Of a DNA stretch of 24,743 bases, positions 15,779-22,535 are shown one piece after another (position 1 is the stretch's first letter; each line of letters starts with the position of its first letter). Source of the DNA: an uncultured Cellvibrio sp. Its GTDB lineage: Bacteria > Pseudomonadota > Gammaproteobacteria > Pseudomonadales > Cellvibrionaceae. The notes under the pieces are model-generated. The model saw only the letters and a list, made by a program, of their open reading frames with translations. It was not told where the DNA came from and did not search any database. The stretch is taken from positions 1-24,743 of the forward strand of contig CAMLOU010000057.1 of assembly GCA_946481735.1 (NCBI GenBank), in the 5' to 3' direction. Made by a program: the position numbers and the translations under genes.

Positions 15779-17512
15779 CTAGCTGGCTTTTTTAACGCGC
15801 AATTGTTGGTAAGCATTTTTTTCATGCTCTTCCAGTTCAACAACGTAAGGCTCAACGGGAATTTTTTTGCAGGCCATCTGGTTGTTTTTGTCTTTGTATA
15901 ACTGCACGTGACAAAACCAGTTGTCATTATCAGTGGCCGGATAGTCGACGTAGTTGTGATACAAACCCCAGCGACTTTCCTGGCGGTAGAGCGATGCAAA
16001 GGCAGCCATTTGTGCGCAATCAAAGATGTGTTGCGCTTCATTGGCGCGCAATAATTCGTGCGGATCGCGCGCGTAGAGGTAAGGAATATCATTTTCCATA
16101 GCTTGCAAACGTGCCAGGCCAATATCCATTTTTTTGGTCACTTTTGGTGGTTGTAAATAATCGTTTACCAGGCGGCGCACCTTGTATTCGAATTGATTGG
16201 GCGGAATACCGTCGGTGCGTTTAAGTGGAGCCAGAATGCGATCCCGCTCTTTACAGATATATTCCACATCCAGTTCAGGCAGTTCGCGTTCGCGTGCAAA
16301 TTCAGTGGCGTTCTCGCCGCAAATTTTTCCGTAGACAAACGCACCGAGCATATAGCTGTGGGGAATTGAGGCCATATCGCCTGCGCCATAAAGTCCCGGT
16401 ACGCTGGTCTCCCCTTTTTCGTTGATCCACACACCGGATGCCGAGTGACCGGCGCAAAAACCGATTTCGGAAATATGCATCTCCACCATCTTGGTGCGGT
16501 AATCTGTACCGCGCCCGTCGTGGAATCGACCGCGACTGGGCCGCTCGTTGGTATGCAGTACGTGCTCAATTTCCTGGATGGTTTCTTCCGCGAGATGATC
16601 GAGCTTGAGAAATACCGGGCCGTTACCGCCCTGCAATTCCTTATAAAATTCCATCATCATTTGGCCGCTCCAGTAATCGCATTCGATAAAGCGATCACCT
16701 TTGGCATTGGCAGTGTAACCACCCAAAGGTCCGGTGACATAGGCGCAGGCCGGGCCGTTGTAATCTTTCAGCAGCGGATTGATCTGGTAGCATTCCAGAC
16801 CACTTAACTCTGCGCCGACGTGATAGGCCATTGAATGACCATCGCCACAGTTGGATGGATTTTCATAAGTGCCAAATAAATAACCGGAGGCGGGCAAGCC
16901 AATACGACCCGCAGCGCCGGTGCACATAATGACGGCCTTTGCACGAATCACGATGACATCCGCGTCGCGGGTGCCGAGTGCAATACATCCGCACACGGTG
17001 CCGGTTTTATCTTTCAATAAACGTATTGCCTGGTAGCGGTTTTCAATGTCGACGCGGTGACGGCGCAAACGGCGGTAGAGAATTTTCTTGATGTTATGGC
17101 CTTCGGGCATGGGTAGCACGTAAGTTCCCAAATGGTGAACTTTTTTCATGTCGTACTCGCCGGTTTCGTCCTTCTGAAAATAAACGCCCCAGCTATCGAG
17201 TTTTTTAATCATGTCGTAGGAACCTTGCGCATAGGCCATCACGCCTTTTTGCAACAGGATGCCATCGTTGGCGATGGTGATTTCCTTGACATAATTTTCC
17301 GGCGTGGAATGGCCCGGCACCACGGCGTTATTCAATCCGTCCATGCCCATGCTGATTGCGCCGGAACGTTTGACGTTGGCTTTTTCCAATAGCATGACTT
17401 TTGCGTCCGGGTTTTTTTCTTTGGCTGTTACTGCCGCCATGGGGCCAGCAGTGCCGCCGCCAATGACGAGTATGTCCACATCCGTTAATGAAATATCATC
17501 GGGAAGCATCAT
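15779..17512 (-). CDS. AprA-like FAD-dependent oxidoreductase (fumarate reductase/APS reductase superfamily)
   Basis: 577-residue flavoprotein. The FAD-binding site is VDILVIGGGTAGPMAA (residues about 12-27), with GAISMGMDGLNN near 52-63, and the C-terminal FAD loop VPGLYGAGDMASIPHSYMLG (about 390-409) followed by a helical domain containing QESRWGLYHNYVDYP (about 511-525). The arrangement with an AprB-like ferredoxin immediately downstream and the segment GFCAGHSASGVWI fit the adenylylsulfate reductase alpha branch better than succinate dehydrogenase, but the protein is shorter than true AprA (about 620-650) and no sat, qmo or dsr genes are present. The ATG lies two bases after the gntR stop, with GAGGA overlapping the gntR end, so translation is coupled. 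Probably a cytoplasmic oxidoreductase of a sulfur compound; substrate unproven. Confidence 0.85.
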   Translation of the reverse strand: MMLPDDISLTDVDILVIGGGTAGPMAAVTAKEKNPDAKVMLLEKANVKRSGAISMGMDGLNNAVVPGHSTPENYVKEITIANDGILLQKGVMAYAQGSYDMIKKLDSWGVYFQKDETGEYDMKKVHHLGTYVLPMPEGHNIKKILYRRLRRHRVDIENRYQAIRLLKDKTGTVCGCIALGTRDADVIVIRAKAVIMCTGAAGRIGLPASGYLFGTYENPSNCGDGHSMAYHVGAELSGLECYQINPLLKDYNGPACAYVTGPLGGYTANAKGDRFIECDYWSGQMMMEFYKELQGGNGPVFLKLDHLAEETIQEIEHVLHTNERPSRGRFHDGRGTDYRTKMVEMHISEIGFCAGHSASGVWINEKGETSVPGLYGAGDMASIPHSYMLGAFVYGKICGENATEFARERELPELDVEYICKERDRILAPLKRTDGIPPNQFEYKVRRLVNDYLQPPKVTKKMDIGLARLQAMENDIPYLYARDPHELLRANEAQHIFDCAQMAAFASLYRQESRWGLYHNYVDYPATDNDNWFCHVQLYKDKNNQMACKKIPVEPYVVELEEHEKNAYQQLRVKKAS

Positions 17513-17514
17513 GA

Positions 17515-18273
17515 TTAATCCTCTTGATTGTTGGCGTGCTTGTGTGGGTCACGTTCAATTTGGAAGCGGTATTTGTAAGAATCGCCGCGGAACGCAAGGT
17601 ATTCATAATCGATTGGGTTGTCGTCGCGGTCGCGCGTGAGTCGCTCGACCCACATAACCGGACTGCCGGGTTCCAGGCATAAAAATTTTGCGATATCTGC
17701 ATCGGCTGGGCGAGCCTCCAGGCTGATCTCCGCTCTTCCCAATGCAATGCCCAGTTGATTTTCGAGCATGGGAAAAATGTCACGACTCAAATCTTTTGAG
17801 AATAATCCCTGGCCAATGGCGATGGGAAAATAAGAGCGATCAACTGACACAGGTTCGCGATTGAGGTAGCGCACCCGTACCACTTCTACCGCGCGATCCT
17901 TGGCGCTGAGCCCGAGTTTTTCCTGCACGTCTTTGCTGGTTGTGGTTTCACGAATGCTGATAAGCCTGGCAGAGGTTTCGTAACCCTTGGGTTTCATTGC
18001 CTCATCAAAACCTTCGAGATGTTGCACGTCTTGCATGGCTTTTGGTTTGCTGGCGAATGTACCTTTTCCCTGCGAGGTAAAGATCAATCCTTCGCTGTGT
18101 AAATCCCGCAGTGCCTGGCGAACGGTAATTCGGCTGACACCGAAACTGTTCATCAATTCACTCTCGGAAGGCATGCGTTGGTAGGGCGCATATTCCCCTG
18201 CAAGAATCTGCTTTTTCAGCGCTTCTTTGATTTGCAAATACAGCGGTTGGTGAGACATATTTTGTGGCAGCAT
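17515..18273 (-). CDS. GntR/HutC-family transcriptional regulator
   Basis: 252-residue regulator. Residues about 9-75 form a GntR winged helix-turn-helix (LYLQIKEALKKQILAGEY, RMPSESELMNSFGVSRITVR, GKGTF), and residues about 95-240 a UTRA ligand-binding domain (VVRVRYLNREPVSVDRSYFP; EYLAFRGDSYKYRFQIER). The ATG at 18273 has GCGGAAGA about seven bases upstream. First gene of the minus-strand operon, it ends two bases before the flavoprotein start. A palindromic HutC-type site 80 bp upstream suggests autoregulation, and a near-identical site precedes the DUF971 gene. The ligand is probably the substrate or product of the pathway. Confidence 0.93.
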   Translation of the reverse strand: MLPQNMSHQPLYLQIKEALKKQILAGEYAPYQRMPSESELMNSFGVSRITVRQALRDLHSEGLIFTSQGKGTFASKPKAMQDVQHLEGFDEAMKPKGYETSARLISIRETTTSKDVQEKLGLSAKDRAVEVVRVRYLNREPVSVDRSYFPIAIGQGLFSKDLSRDIFPMLENQLGIALGRAEISLEARPADADIAKFLCLEPGSPVMWVERLTRDRDDNPIDYEYLAFRGDSYKYRFQIERDPHKHANNQED

Positions 18274-18353
18274 GTAAGTCTTCCGCTAATCAGGCTGGTT
18301 GCTTGGATACATAATTTTTTAACGGCTATTTAACACCGATACTACCTGTCATT

Positions 18354-18369
18354 ACTTGTCATAACAAGT
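18354..18369. promoter_or_regulatory. GntR/HutC-type operator upstream of gntR
   Basis: ACTTGTCATAACAAGT is a 16-bp palindrome with one mismatched pair, of the CTTGT-N4-ACAAG form typical for GntR/HutC repressors. It lies 81-96 bp before the gntR ATG. On the minus strand it overlaps a possible promoter (TTGTTA, 17-bp gap, TAGTAT), so bound repressor would block polymerase. A one-mismatch version sits at 14182-14197. The rest of the 18274-18471 gap is A/T-rich without other clear signals. Confidence 0.7.
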
Positions 18370-18471
18370 TAAAAAACGCTGAAAAACCCGGTAAAAAAAT
18401 CATTTTTCTGTGCTGTTCTATCGCAGTGCGTACGCACAAAAACAACGCAATAAATTTCTGGTTTTTGCACC

Positions 18472-19101
18472 TTAATCACGCATTAATGGCGTGGTCGAAA
18501 GGTAAAAAACCACGGCATCCAATTCGTTTTCCTGCAATGCAATGGCGATCTTCTGCATCTGCTGTTCTGCATCATTTTTTCGTTCGCGCTGTTTAAAATT
18601 CTTGAGCTGTTTTTTCAAATACGCTGCATGCTGTGCGTTGAGCCAGGGCGCAGCATGATGCTGGCTTGCATGGCAGCTGGCGCAGGCTGGTAAACCCTCG
18701 CGGCCTTTTTCATATAGTTGTTTTCCTCGGGCATAATCTCGCGCTTGTTGCGCATCGCTTGGTTCCCAGGTCGCTCCGTTTGATGGCGGGAGCGACGCAA
18801 AATAACCGGCAATATCGTCCAGCGATGCTAAGTCCACGTCGGCGGTGATGGTCTGCATTTGTCCACCATCGTTGCTGCGTTGGCCGAGGCGAAAATCCAG
18901 CACTTGCTTCTTGATATAAGCCTGCTTCTGCCCCGCCAGTTTGGGGAATTTACTCATTGGACTAATACCGTCAGCGCTATGGCACAGTGCGCAGGTTTCC
19001 CACGCCGCCATGTCGCTGGTATCAATCATGTCTGCCAGGGTCGGTACCGTGGGCACCAGTAACACCGCAGTGATAGTCATAGCTCGATATCCTTTAATCA
19101 T
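18472..19101 (-). CDS. Di-haem cytochrome c (c4-like)
   Basis: 209-residue periplasmic electron carrier with two c-type haem sites, CALCH and CASCH, each followed by a likely axial methionine (GGQMQTI; EQQMQKIA), the cytochrome c4 arrangement of two homologous domains. I chose the ATG at 19101 since it gives a clean signal peptide (MIKGYRAMTITAVLLVPTVPTLA) and sits inside the stop of the preceding small gene (ATGATTAA), a coupled start that explains the poor ribosome-binding site; a TTG at 19194 would destroy the signal peptide. Last gene of the operon begun by the ABC binding protein. It may pass electrons to a terminal oxidase. Link to the SCO protein two genes upstream is by operon only. 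Confidence 0.9.
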   Translation of the reverse strand: MIKGYRAMTITAVLLVPTVPTLADMIDTSDMAAWETCALCHSADGISPMSKFPKLAGQKQAYIKKQVLDFRLGQRSNDGGQMQTITADVDLASLDDIAGYFASLPPSNGATWEPSDAQQARDYARGKQLYEKGREGLPACASCHASQHHAAPWLNAQHAAYLKKQLKNFKQRERKNDAEQQMQKIAIALQENELDAVVFYLSTTPLMRD

Positions 19102-19264
19102 GACGCTGTTGTTTATCCAGCTGTAAGGGGATTTCCGGTTGGCGTGCATCCCGAATAACAACGTGTTCAGTAAAACCCCCTTGTTCAGCCGCAACCTCCA
19201 CGGCGCAGACCAGACCGCTCATGAGTTGAATGACCAAAAAAATCCACGGGCGACATTTATTCAT
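19094..19264 (-). CDS. Small secreted protein, 56 residues, unknown
   Basis: An easily missed short frame lies exactly between the SCO and cytochrome genes. It starts with ATG at 19264, overlapping the SCO stop by eight bases, and ends with TAA at 19094-19096, overlapping the cytochrome ATG by eight bases. The product has a signal peptide (MNKCRPWIFLVIQLMSGLVCA) and a short polar mature part of about 35 residues (AEQGGFTEHVVIRDARQPEI onward) with no cysteine. The double overlap is the main evidence that it is translated. I recognise no family; a small periplasmic partner of the SCO or cytochrome proteins is a guess. Confidence 0.65.
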   Translation of the reverse strand: MNKCRPWIFLVIQLMSGLVCAVEVAAEQGGFTEHVVIRDARQPEIPLQLDKQQRHD

Positions 19265-19865
19265 GACGATTAGCCTGGCGAATCATGTGTGTTAAATATT
19301 CCGCGATGGGGTTAACCTCAAACGGCGGACTTATCTTGGCGACGAGTTGTGCCTCAGGGTCAACAACCGCGATAGCGGTGGTGTGCATAACATCGTAATG
19401 GTCGCTGCCGGGTTTTTGGTCGAAGCGATAAAACGCATCAATACCTTTTACGAAGATATCAATTTGCTTGCTCTCGCCGGTAACACCGATGTTGTCCGGG
19501 TGAAAGTGCGCCAGGTATTTCGCCAATATGGGTTCGTCGCGTTTGGGGTCAACGGCGAGAAAGATAATGTTGGGGATGCGTTCCGGTGTAAAACGCAACC
19601 CCAGGTCAGCGCGAACCGCTTCCAGTTGCATCAGCGTCAATGGGCATATATCCGGGCAAGTGGTAAAACCGATAAAGACCAATGACCACTGCCCCTGGAG
19701 TTGTGCCAAACCAAAATCATTGCCGGCCTGGTCCTTTAATGAAAATGCGTTTAACGGTTTGGGCTTCTCAAGGGTTTTATATTGATTGGCGCTGGCAAAA
19801 GCCGGCAGAGCATTGCTGACTGCAAGTGCGATAACCAGCACTGAAAACCATCGTGAACTACGCAT
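19257..19865 (-). CDS. SCO1/SenC family copper chaperone / thiol reductase
   Basis: 202-residue periplasmic thioredoxin-fold protein. It has a signal peptide (residues about 1-25), the copper-binding motif TTCPDICP (about 68-75) with the two cysteines separated by three residues, and the conserved downstream histidine in DVMHTTAIAVVDP (about 163). SCO proteins deliver copper to the CuA site of cytochrome oxidase or act as thiol reductants. The ATG shares its A with the TAA stop of the ABC ATPase gene, and GGAGAA is six bases upstream, so it is tightly coupled to a transporter operon, which is an unusual home for SCO; no oxidase subunit genes are near. Confidence 0.92.
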   Translation of the reverse strand: MRSSRWFSVLVIALAVSNALPAFASANQYKTLEKPKPLNAFSLKDQAGNDFGLAQLQGQWSLVFIGFTTCPDICPLTLMQLEAVRADLGLRFTPERIPNIIFLAVDPKRDEPILAKYLAHFHPDNIGVTGESKQIDIFVKGIDAFYRFDQKPGSDHYDVMHTTAIAVVDPEAQLVAKISPPFEVNPIAEYLTHMIRQANRHE

Positions 19866-20719
19866 TAATGTTCTCCAACCTTTTCAAAGGCTTTTAGGCT
19901 CTCGGCACGGATTAATGCCAGGCATTCCTTCTTGAGTCGGATAAATCTTTCCGTGGTTGCCAGTTCCGGTGTGCGCGGTCGCTCCAGCTGTACTGTCAGG
20001 TCAGCGATGATTGAGCCGGGACTTGCACTCATGACCAGGATGCGATCCGCTAGAAAAATTGCTTCGTCTACATCGTGGGTGACAAACAGGACGGTAATGC
20101 CAAACTCTGACCAGATATTCAGCAAACTTTCCTGCATGATCAAACGTGTTTGTGCATCCAATGCGCCGAAGGGTTCGTCCATCAACAACACGCTGGGATA
20201 ATTCGCCAAGGCGCGGGCAATCCCCACGCGTTGCTGCATACCGCCGGAGAGTTCGCCCGGTAATTTATCCGCAATCTTGCTCAGCCCGATCATGGCTAAA
20301 AATGTGTTGGCGATGGAGTCACATTCGCGCGCGCTGTGGCCAGCAATCTTTGGTCCAAAGGCAATATTTTGTCGTACGGTTTTCCAGGGAAACAACGAGT
20401 ACTGCTGGAATACCATGCCGCGATCCGGGCCGGGTTTGGTCACCAGTCCACCGTCCACCAATACTTGCCCGGTGGTGGGTTTGACATAACCGGCAACGGA
20501 ATTTAATAAAGTGGATTTGCCACAACCGGATGGCCCGAGGATGCACACAAACTGGCCCGGCGAAATATCCAGGCTGGTTTTTTTCACCGCGATATTGGCG
20601 GATGCGCCTGCGCCAAACGCGATAGTGACATCCTTGATTTCAATGTGGCCTTTATCCATCGAGCGGCGATTGGCACGCGATGGCGTTAACGGTTCAGCGA
20701 TCATGGCTTTACTATTCAT
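19865..20719 (-). CDS. ABC transporter ATPase (SsuB/TauB/NrtD type)
   Basis: 284-residue ATPase that powers an importer. Motifs: Walker A GPSGCGKST (about residue 63), Q-loop VFQQYSLFPW, signature LSGGMQQR, Walker B VLLMDEPFGALD, and the H-loop FVTHDVDEA. The sequence VFQQYSLFPWKTVRQNI is typical of the nitrate/sulfonate/taurine subfamily. The ATG at 20719 was chosen over GTG at 20740 because AGGAG lies five bases before it and the GTG would overlap the preceding gene. The first 35 residues before IEIKDVTIAFG are an extra polar extension. Its stop overlaps the SCO start by one base. Confidence 0.93.
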   Translation of the reverse strand: MNSKAMIAEPLTPSRANRRSMDKGHIEIKDVTIAFGAGASANIAVKKTSLDISPGQFVCILGPSGCGKSTLLNSVAGYVKPTTGQVLVDGGLVTKPGPDRGMVFQQYSLFPWKTVRQNIAFGPKIAGHSARECDSIANTFLAMIGLSKIADKLPGELSGGMQQRVGIARALANYPSVLLMDEPFGALDAQTRLIMQESLLNIWSEFGITVLFVTHDVDEAIFLADRILVMSASPGSIIADLTVQLERPRTPELATTERFIRLKKECLALIRAESLKAFEKVGEH

Positions 20720-20736
20720 TGTCACTCCTGATGGAT

Positions 20737-21423
20737 TCACGCGCGTTGTAAGCGCATTGGCCTGGCTGCAAGGTGCGGCTGTTCATCACCGGCCAGTTTC
20801 ACGATGGCGCCAATCAACAAGGCAAAACCGAAAAGATTTACCCAGGCGCCGATAGGCTCAAGCCACAAGGCTGTGGTAACACCTAACCCCATCATCGCGA
20901 GGCCAACGACCCAGGTGGGTGTTGAGCAACACACAACCCATGAGAGTGTGATGGACGTTAATGCCACACAGCTTGAACCCACACTACCGGCGATGTTGGT
21001 GGAATGCGATGCAGTTGCTGCGCAGCTTTTACGTTGTTCGCGTAACAGCAACCCGTAAGTGGTCATCAGTGCTGACAGCAAGGCAATCTCCAATAAGGTG
21101 ATGGGCACAATAAATAAACTCCATTCGGCGAGGCCAATGCCAAAGTCATAATTCATGTAGCCAATTTCAATAAGCCATTCGTCTTGGATGATGGCTAGCT
21201 GGTCTTTTACTGACGGTGTTGATGCGATGATGCGTTGCACATTGTCAAGCCAGTGGTAGTAATTCACGTAATTCGGTAGCTCACCAAATTTTATGATGAC
21301 CGCGATTAACAGGCCGACGTAATACAGCGTGGTAATGCCGCAGGTGGCGATGCTCCACATCAGCAAATTCCGGCGAACTATCTGTGCAATACGTCTTAAT
21401 CGAAGCAGCATAAAATTGTGCAC
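20737..21423 (-). CDS. Multi-pass membrane protein of unknown family with cysteine cluster
   Basis: 228-residue protein with about five hydrophobic segments (residues roughly 20-43, 103-125, 155-175, 176-192, 200-213) and a polar loop between the first two. It lies between the ABC permease and ATPase genes, two bases after the permease stop, but lacks the EAA loop of a permease. Notable are cysteines near 136-165: a SCAATASHS segment, GSSCVALTS, and a vicinal CC in WVVCCSTPTW, which could bind metal or form disulfides. Start is GTG 21423 or ATG 21411; neither has a clear ribosome-binding site. I do not recognise the family. Its position suggests an accessory subunit of the transporter, or a component linking it to the copper/cytochrome genes downstream. 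Confidence 0.75.
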   Translation of the reverse strand: MHNFMLLRLRRIAQIVRRNLLMWSIATCGITTLYYVGLLIAVIIKFGELPNYVNYYHWLDNVQRIIASTPSVKDQLAIIQDEWLIEIGYMNYDFGIGLAEWSLFIVPITLLEIALLSALMTTYGLLLREQRKSCAATASHSTNIAGSVGSSCVALTSITLSWVVCCSTPTWVVGLAMMGLGVTTALWLEPIGAWVNLFGFALLIGAIVKLAGDEQPHLAARPMRLQRA

Positions 21424-21424
21424 G

Positions 21425-22435
21425 TTAGCGAGTGGATTTTTTCCAGCGCAATGCCGGAGCCATCACCACACGAACCAGATAGGTTGATAGGGAACCCAAG
21501 CCGCCGATGATTAACATCCCTACAATAATGTCGGGGTAATTAATCAGTGAGTAGGCATTCCAGGTGAAATAGCCGATGCCATATTGGCCGGAAATAATTT
21601 CGCCAGCTAATAGAGAAAACCAACTTACGCCCATGCCAATTGCGAGCCCGGCACCGATACTGGGTAATGCAGCTGGCAACACCACATGCCAAAAAACTTT
21701 CAAACGCGCTGCACCCAGCGATAAGGCAGCGCGCACCAGTACTTCCGGTGTTTGTTCAACGCCGTGAACCGTATTGAGAATGATGGGAAACAACGCGCCC
21801 AGGAAAGTAATGTAGATAATGGAAGACTCTTCGGTGGGCCACATGAGAATCGCGAGGGGAATCCAGGCAACAGCGGGAATAGGGCGGATAATTTCGATAT
21901 AGGGCAGGACCGCCGCGCGCGCAACACGCGATCGACCAACCAACAAGCCGACCACAATGCCCAGCACCACGGCCAGCGAATAAGCGATGGCAATACGGCG
22001 TAAGCTGACCAAAATATGTGTATGGAATTCAGTATCGGCGGCATGGGTGAGGAAGGCGGAGCCCACTTCCAATGGCGCGGGAATATTTTCAAAGTTTATA
22101 AAATAATTGACATTGTAGAGCGTCGCTATATGCCAGATAAATATCCCGACAAGGATTGATGCGAGGCCGACTGCTATCATCTCCAGCTTGAGCTTTGGCA
22201 GTAAGGAAGACAATTTAGCGGTTAATGGTACAGGCTCCGTTGCGCTTGGAGTGGTATGAACTGCGCGGCTATACACAATGGATTTATCGCCCTCTGGTTG
22301 CTTTTCGGCATCTTGCAAAAATTGATGATGCGTGGTTCCTGCTGTGAGTATTTCGCTTTTGTTTGCCTTTTCATTAGTGGCCCCGTGTGTAACTGTGTCT
22401 TCACGGATAACCACTTTCTCGCACGTCATAGTCAT
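21425..22435 (-). CDS. ABC transporter permease (SsuC/TauC/NrtB type)
   Basis: 336-residue inner-membrane permease. The first ~80 residues are polar and probably cytoplasmic, an unusually long N-terminal extension; six hydrophobic segments follow (first at EMIAVGLASILVGIFIWHI). The EAA-type loop that contacts the ATPase is RAALSLGAARLKVFWHVVLP (about 240-259), and RPIPAVAWIPLAILMW (about 185-200) is characteristic of the sulfonate/nitrate/taurine group. The ATG at 22435 has a weak ribosome-binding site and lies 100 bp after the binding-protein gene, across a set of tandem 16-bp repeats. Works with the neighbouring ATPase and binding protein. Confidence 0.92.
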   Translation of the reverse strand: MTMTCEKVVIREDTVTHGATNEKANKSEILTAGTTHHQFLQDAEKQPEGDKSIVYSRAVHTTPSATEPVPLTAKLSSLLPKLKLEMIAVGLASILVGIFIWHIATLYNVNYFINFENIPAPLEVGSAFLTHAADTEFHTHILVSLRRIAIAYSLAVVLGIVVGLLVGRSRVARAAVLPYIEIIRPIPAVAWIPLAILMWPTEESSIIYITFLGALFPIILNTVHGVEQTPEVLVRAALSLGAARLKVFWHVVLPAALPSIGAGLAIGMGVSWFSLLAGEIISGQYGIGYFTWNAYSLINYPDIIVGMLIIGGLGSLSTYLVRVVMAPALRWKKSTR

Positions 22436-22465
22436 AATCGATCACCCATCCTGCAAGCTAACCTT

Positions 22466-22513
22466 ATTAGAAGAGCATTGGATTAGAAGAACATCGGATT
22501 AAAGGAACATTGA
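22466..22513. repeat. Three imperfect tandem 16-bp repeats
   Basis: attagaagagcattgg (22466-22481), attagaagaacatcgg (22482-22497) and attaaaggaacattga (22498-22513) follow each other without gaps, with three or four differences between units. They fill half of the 100-bp space between the binding-protein stop and the permease start. The unit length is not a multiple of three and no frame crosses them. Purpose unknown; a binding site for a regulator, an RNA stability element or plain replication slippage are all possible. Confidence 0.75.
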
Positions 22514-22535
22514 GGTGGCGTCCTTGCCGGTACGC

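Noticed and set aside
15763..16122. N-terminal extension of the AprB-like ferredoxin frame
   Set aside because: This part lies inside the flavoprotein gene in another frame, and a good ribosome-binding site and ATG at 15762 mark the real start.
15779..17512. Calling the flavoprotein a true dissimilatory APS reductase (aprA)
   Set aside because: It is shorter than AprA, its partner ferredoxin lacks the AprB tail, and no ATP sulfurylase, qmo or dsr genes are nearby. Only the likeness is reported.
18430..18445. Palindrome GTGCGTACGCAC downstream of the cytochrome gene as a terminator
   Set aside because: The stem would have no loop and is not followed by a T-tract in the right place.
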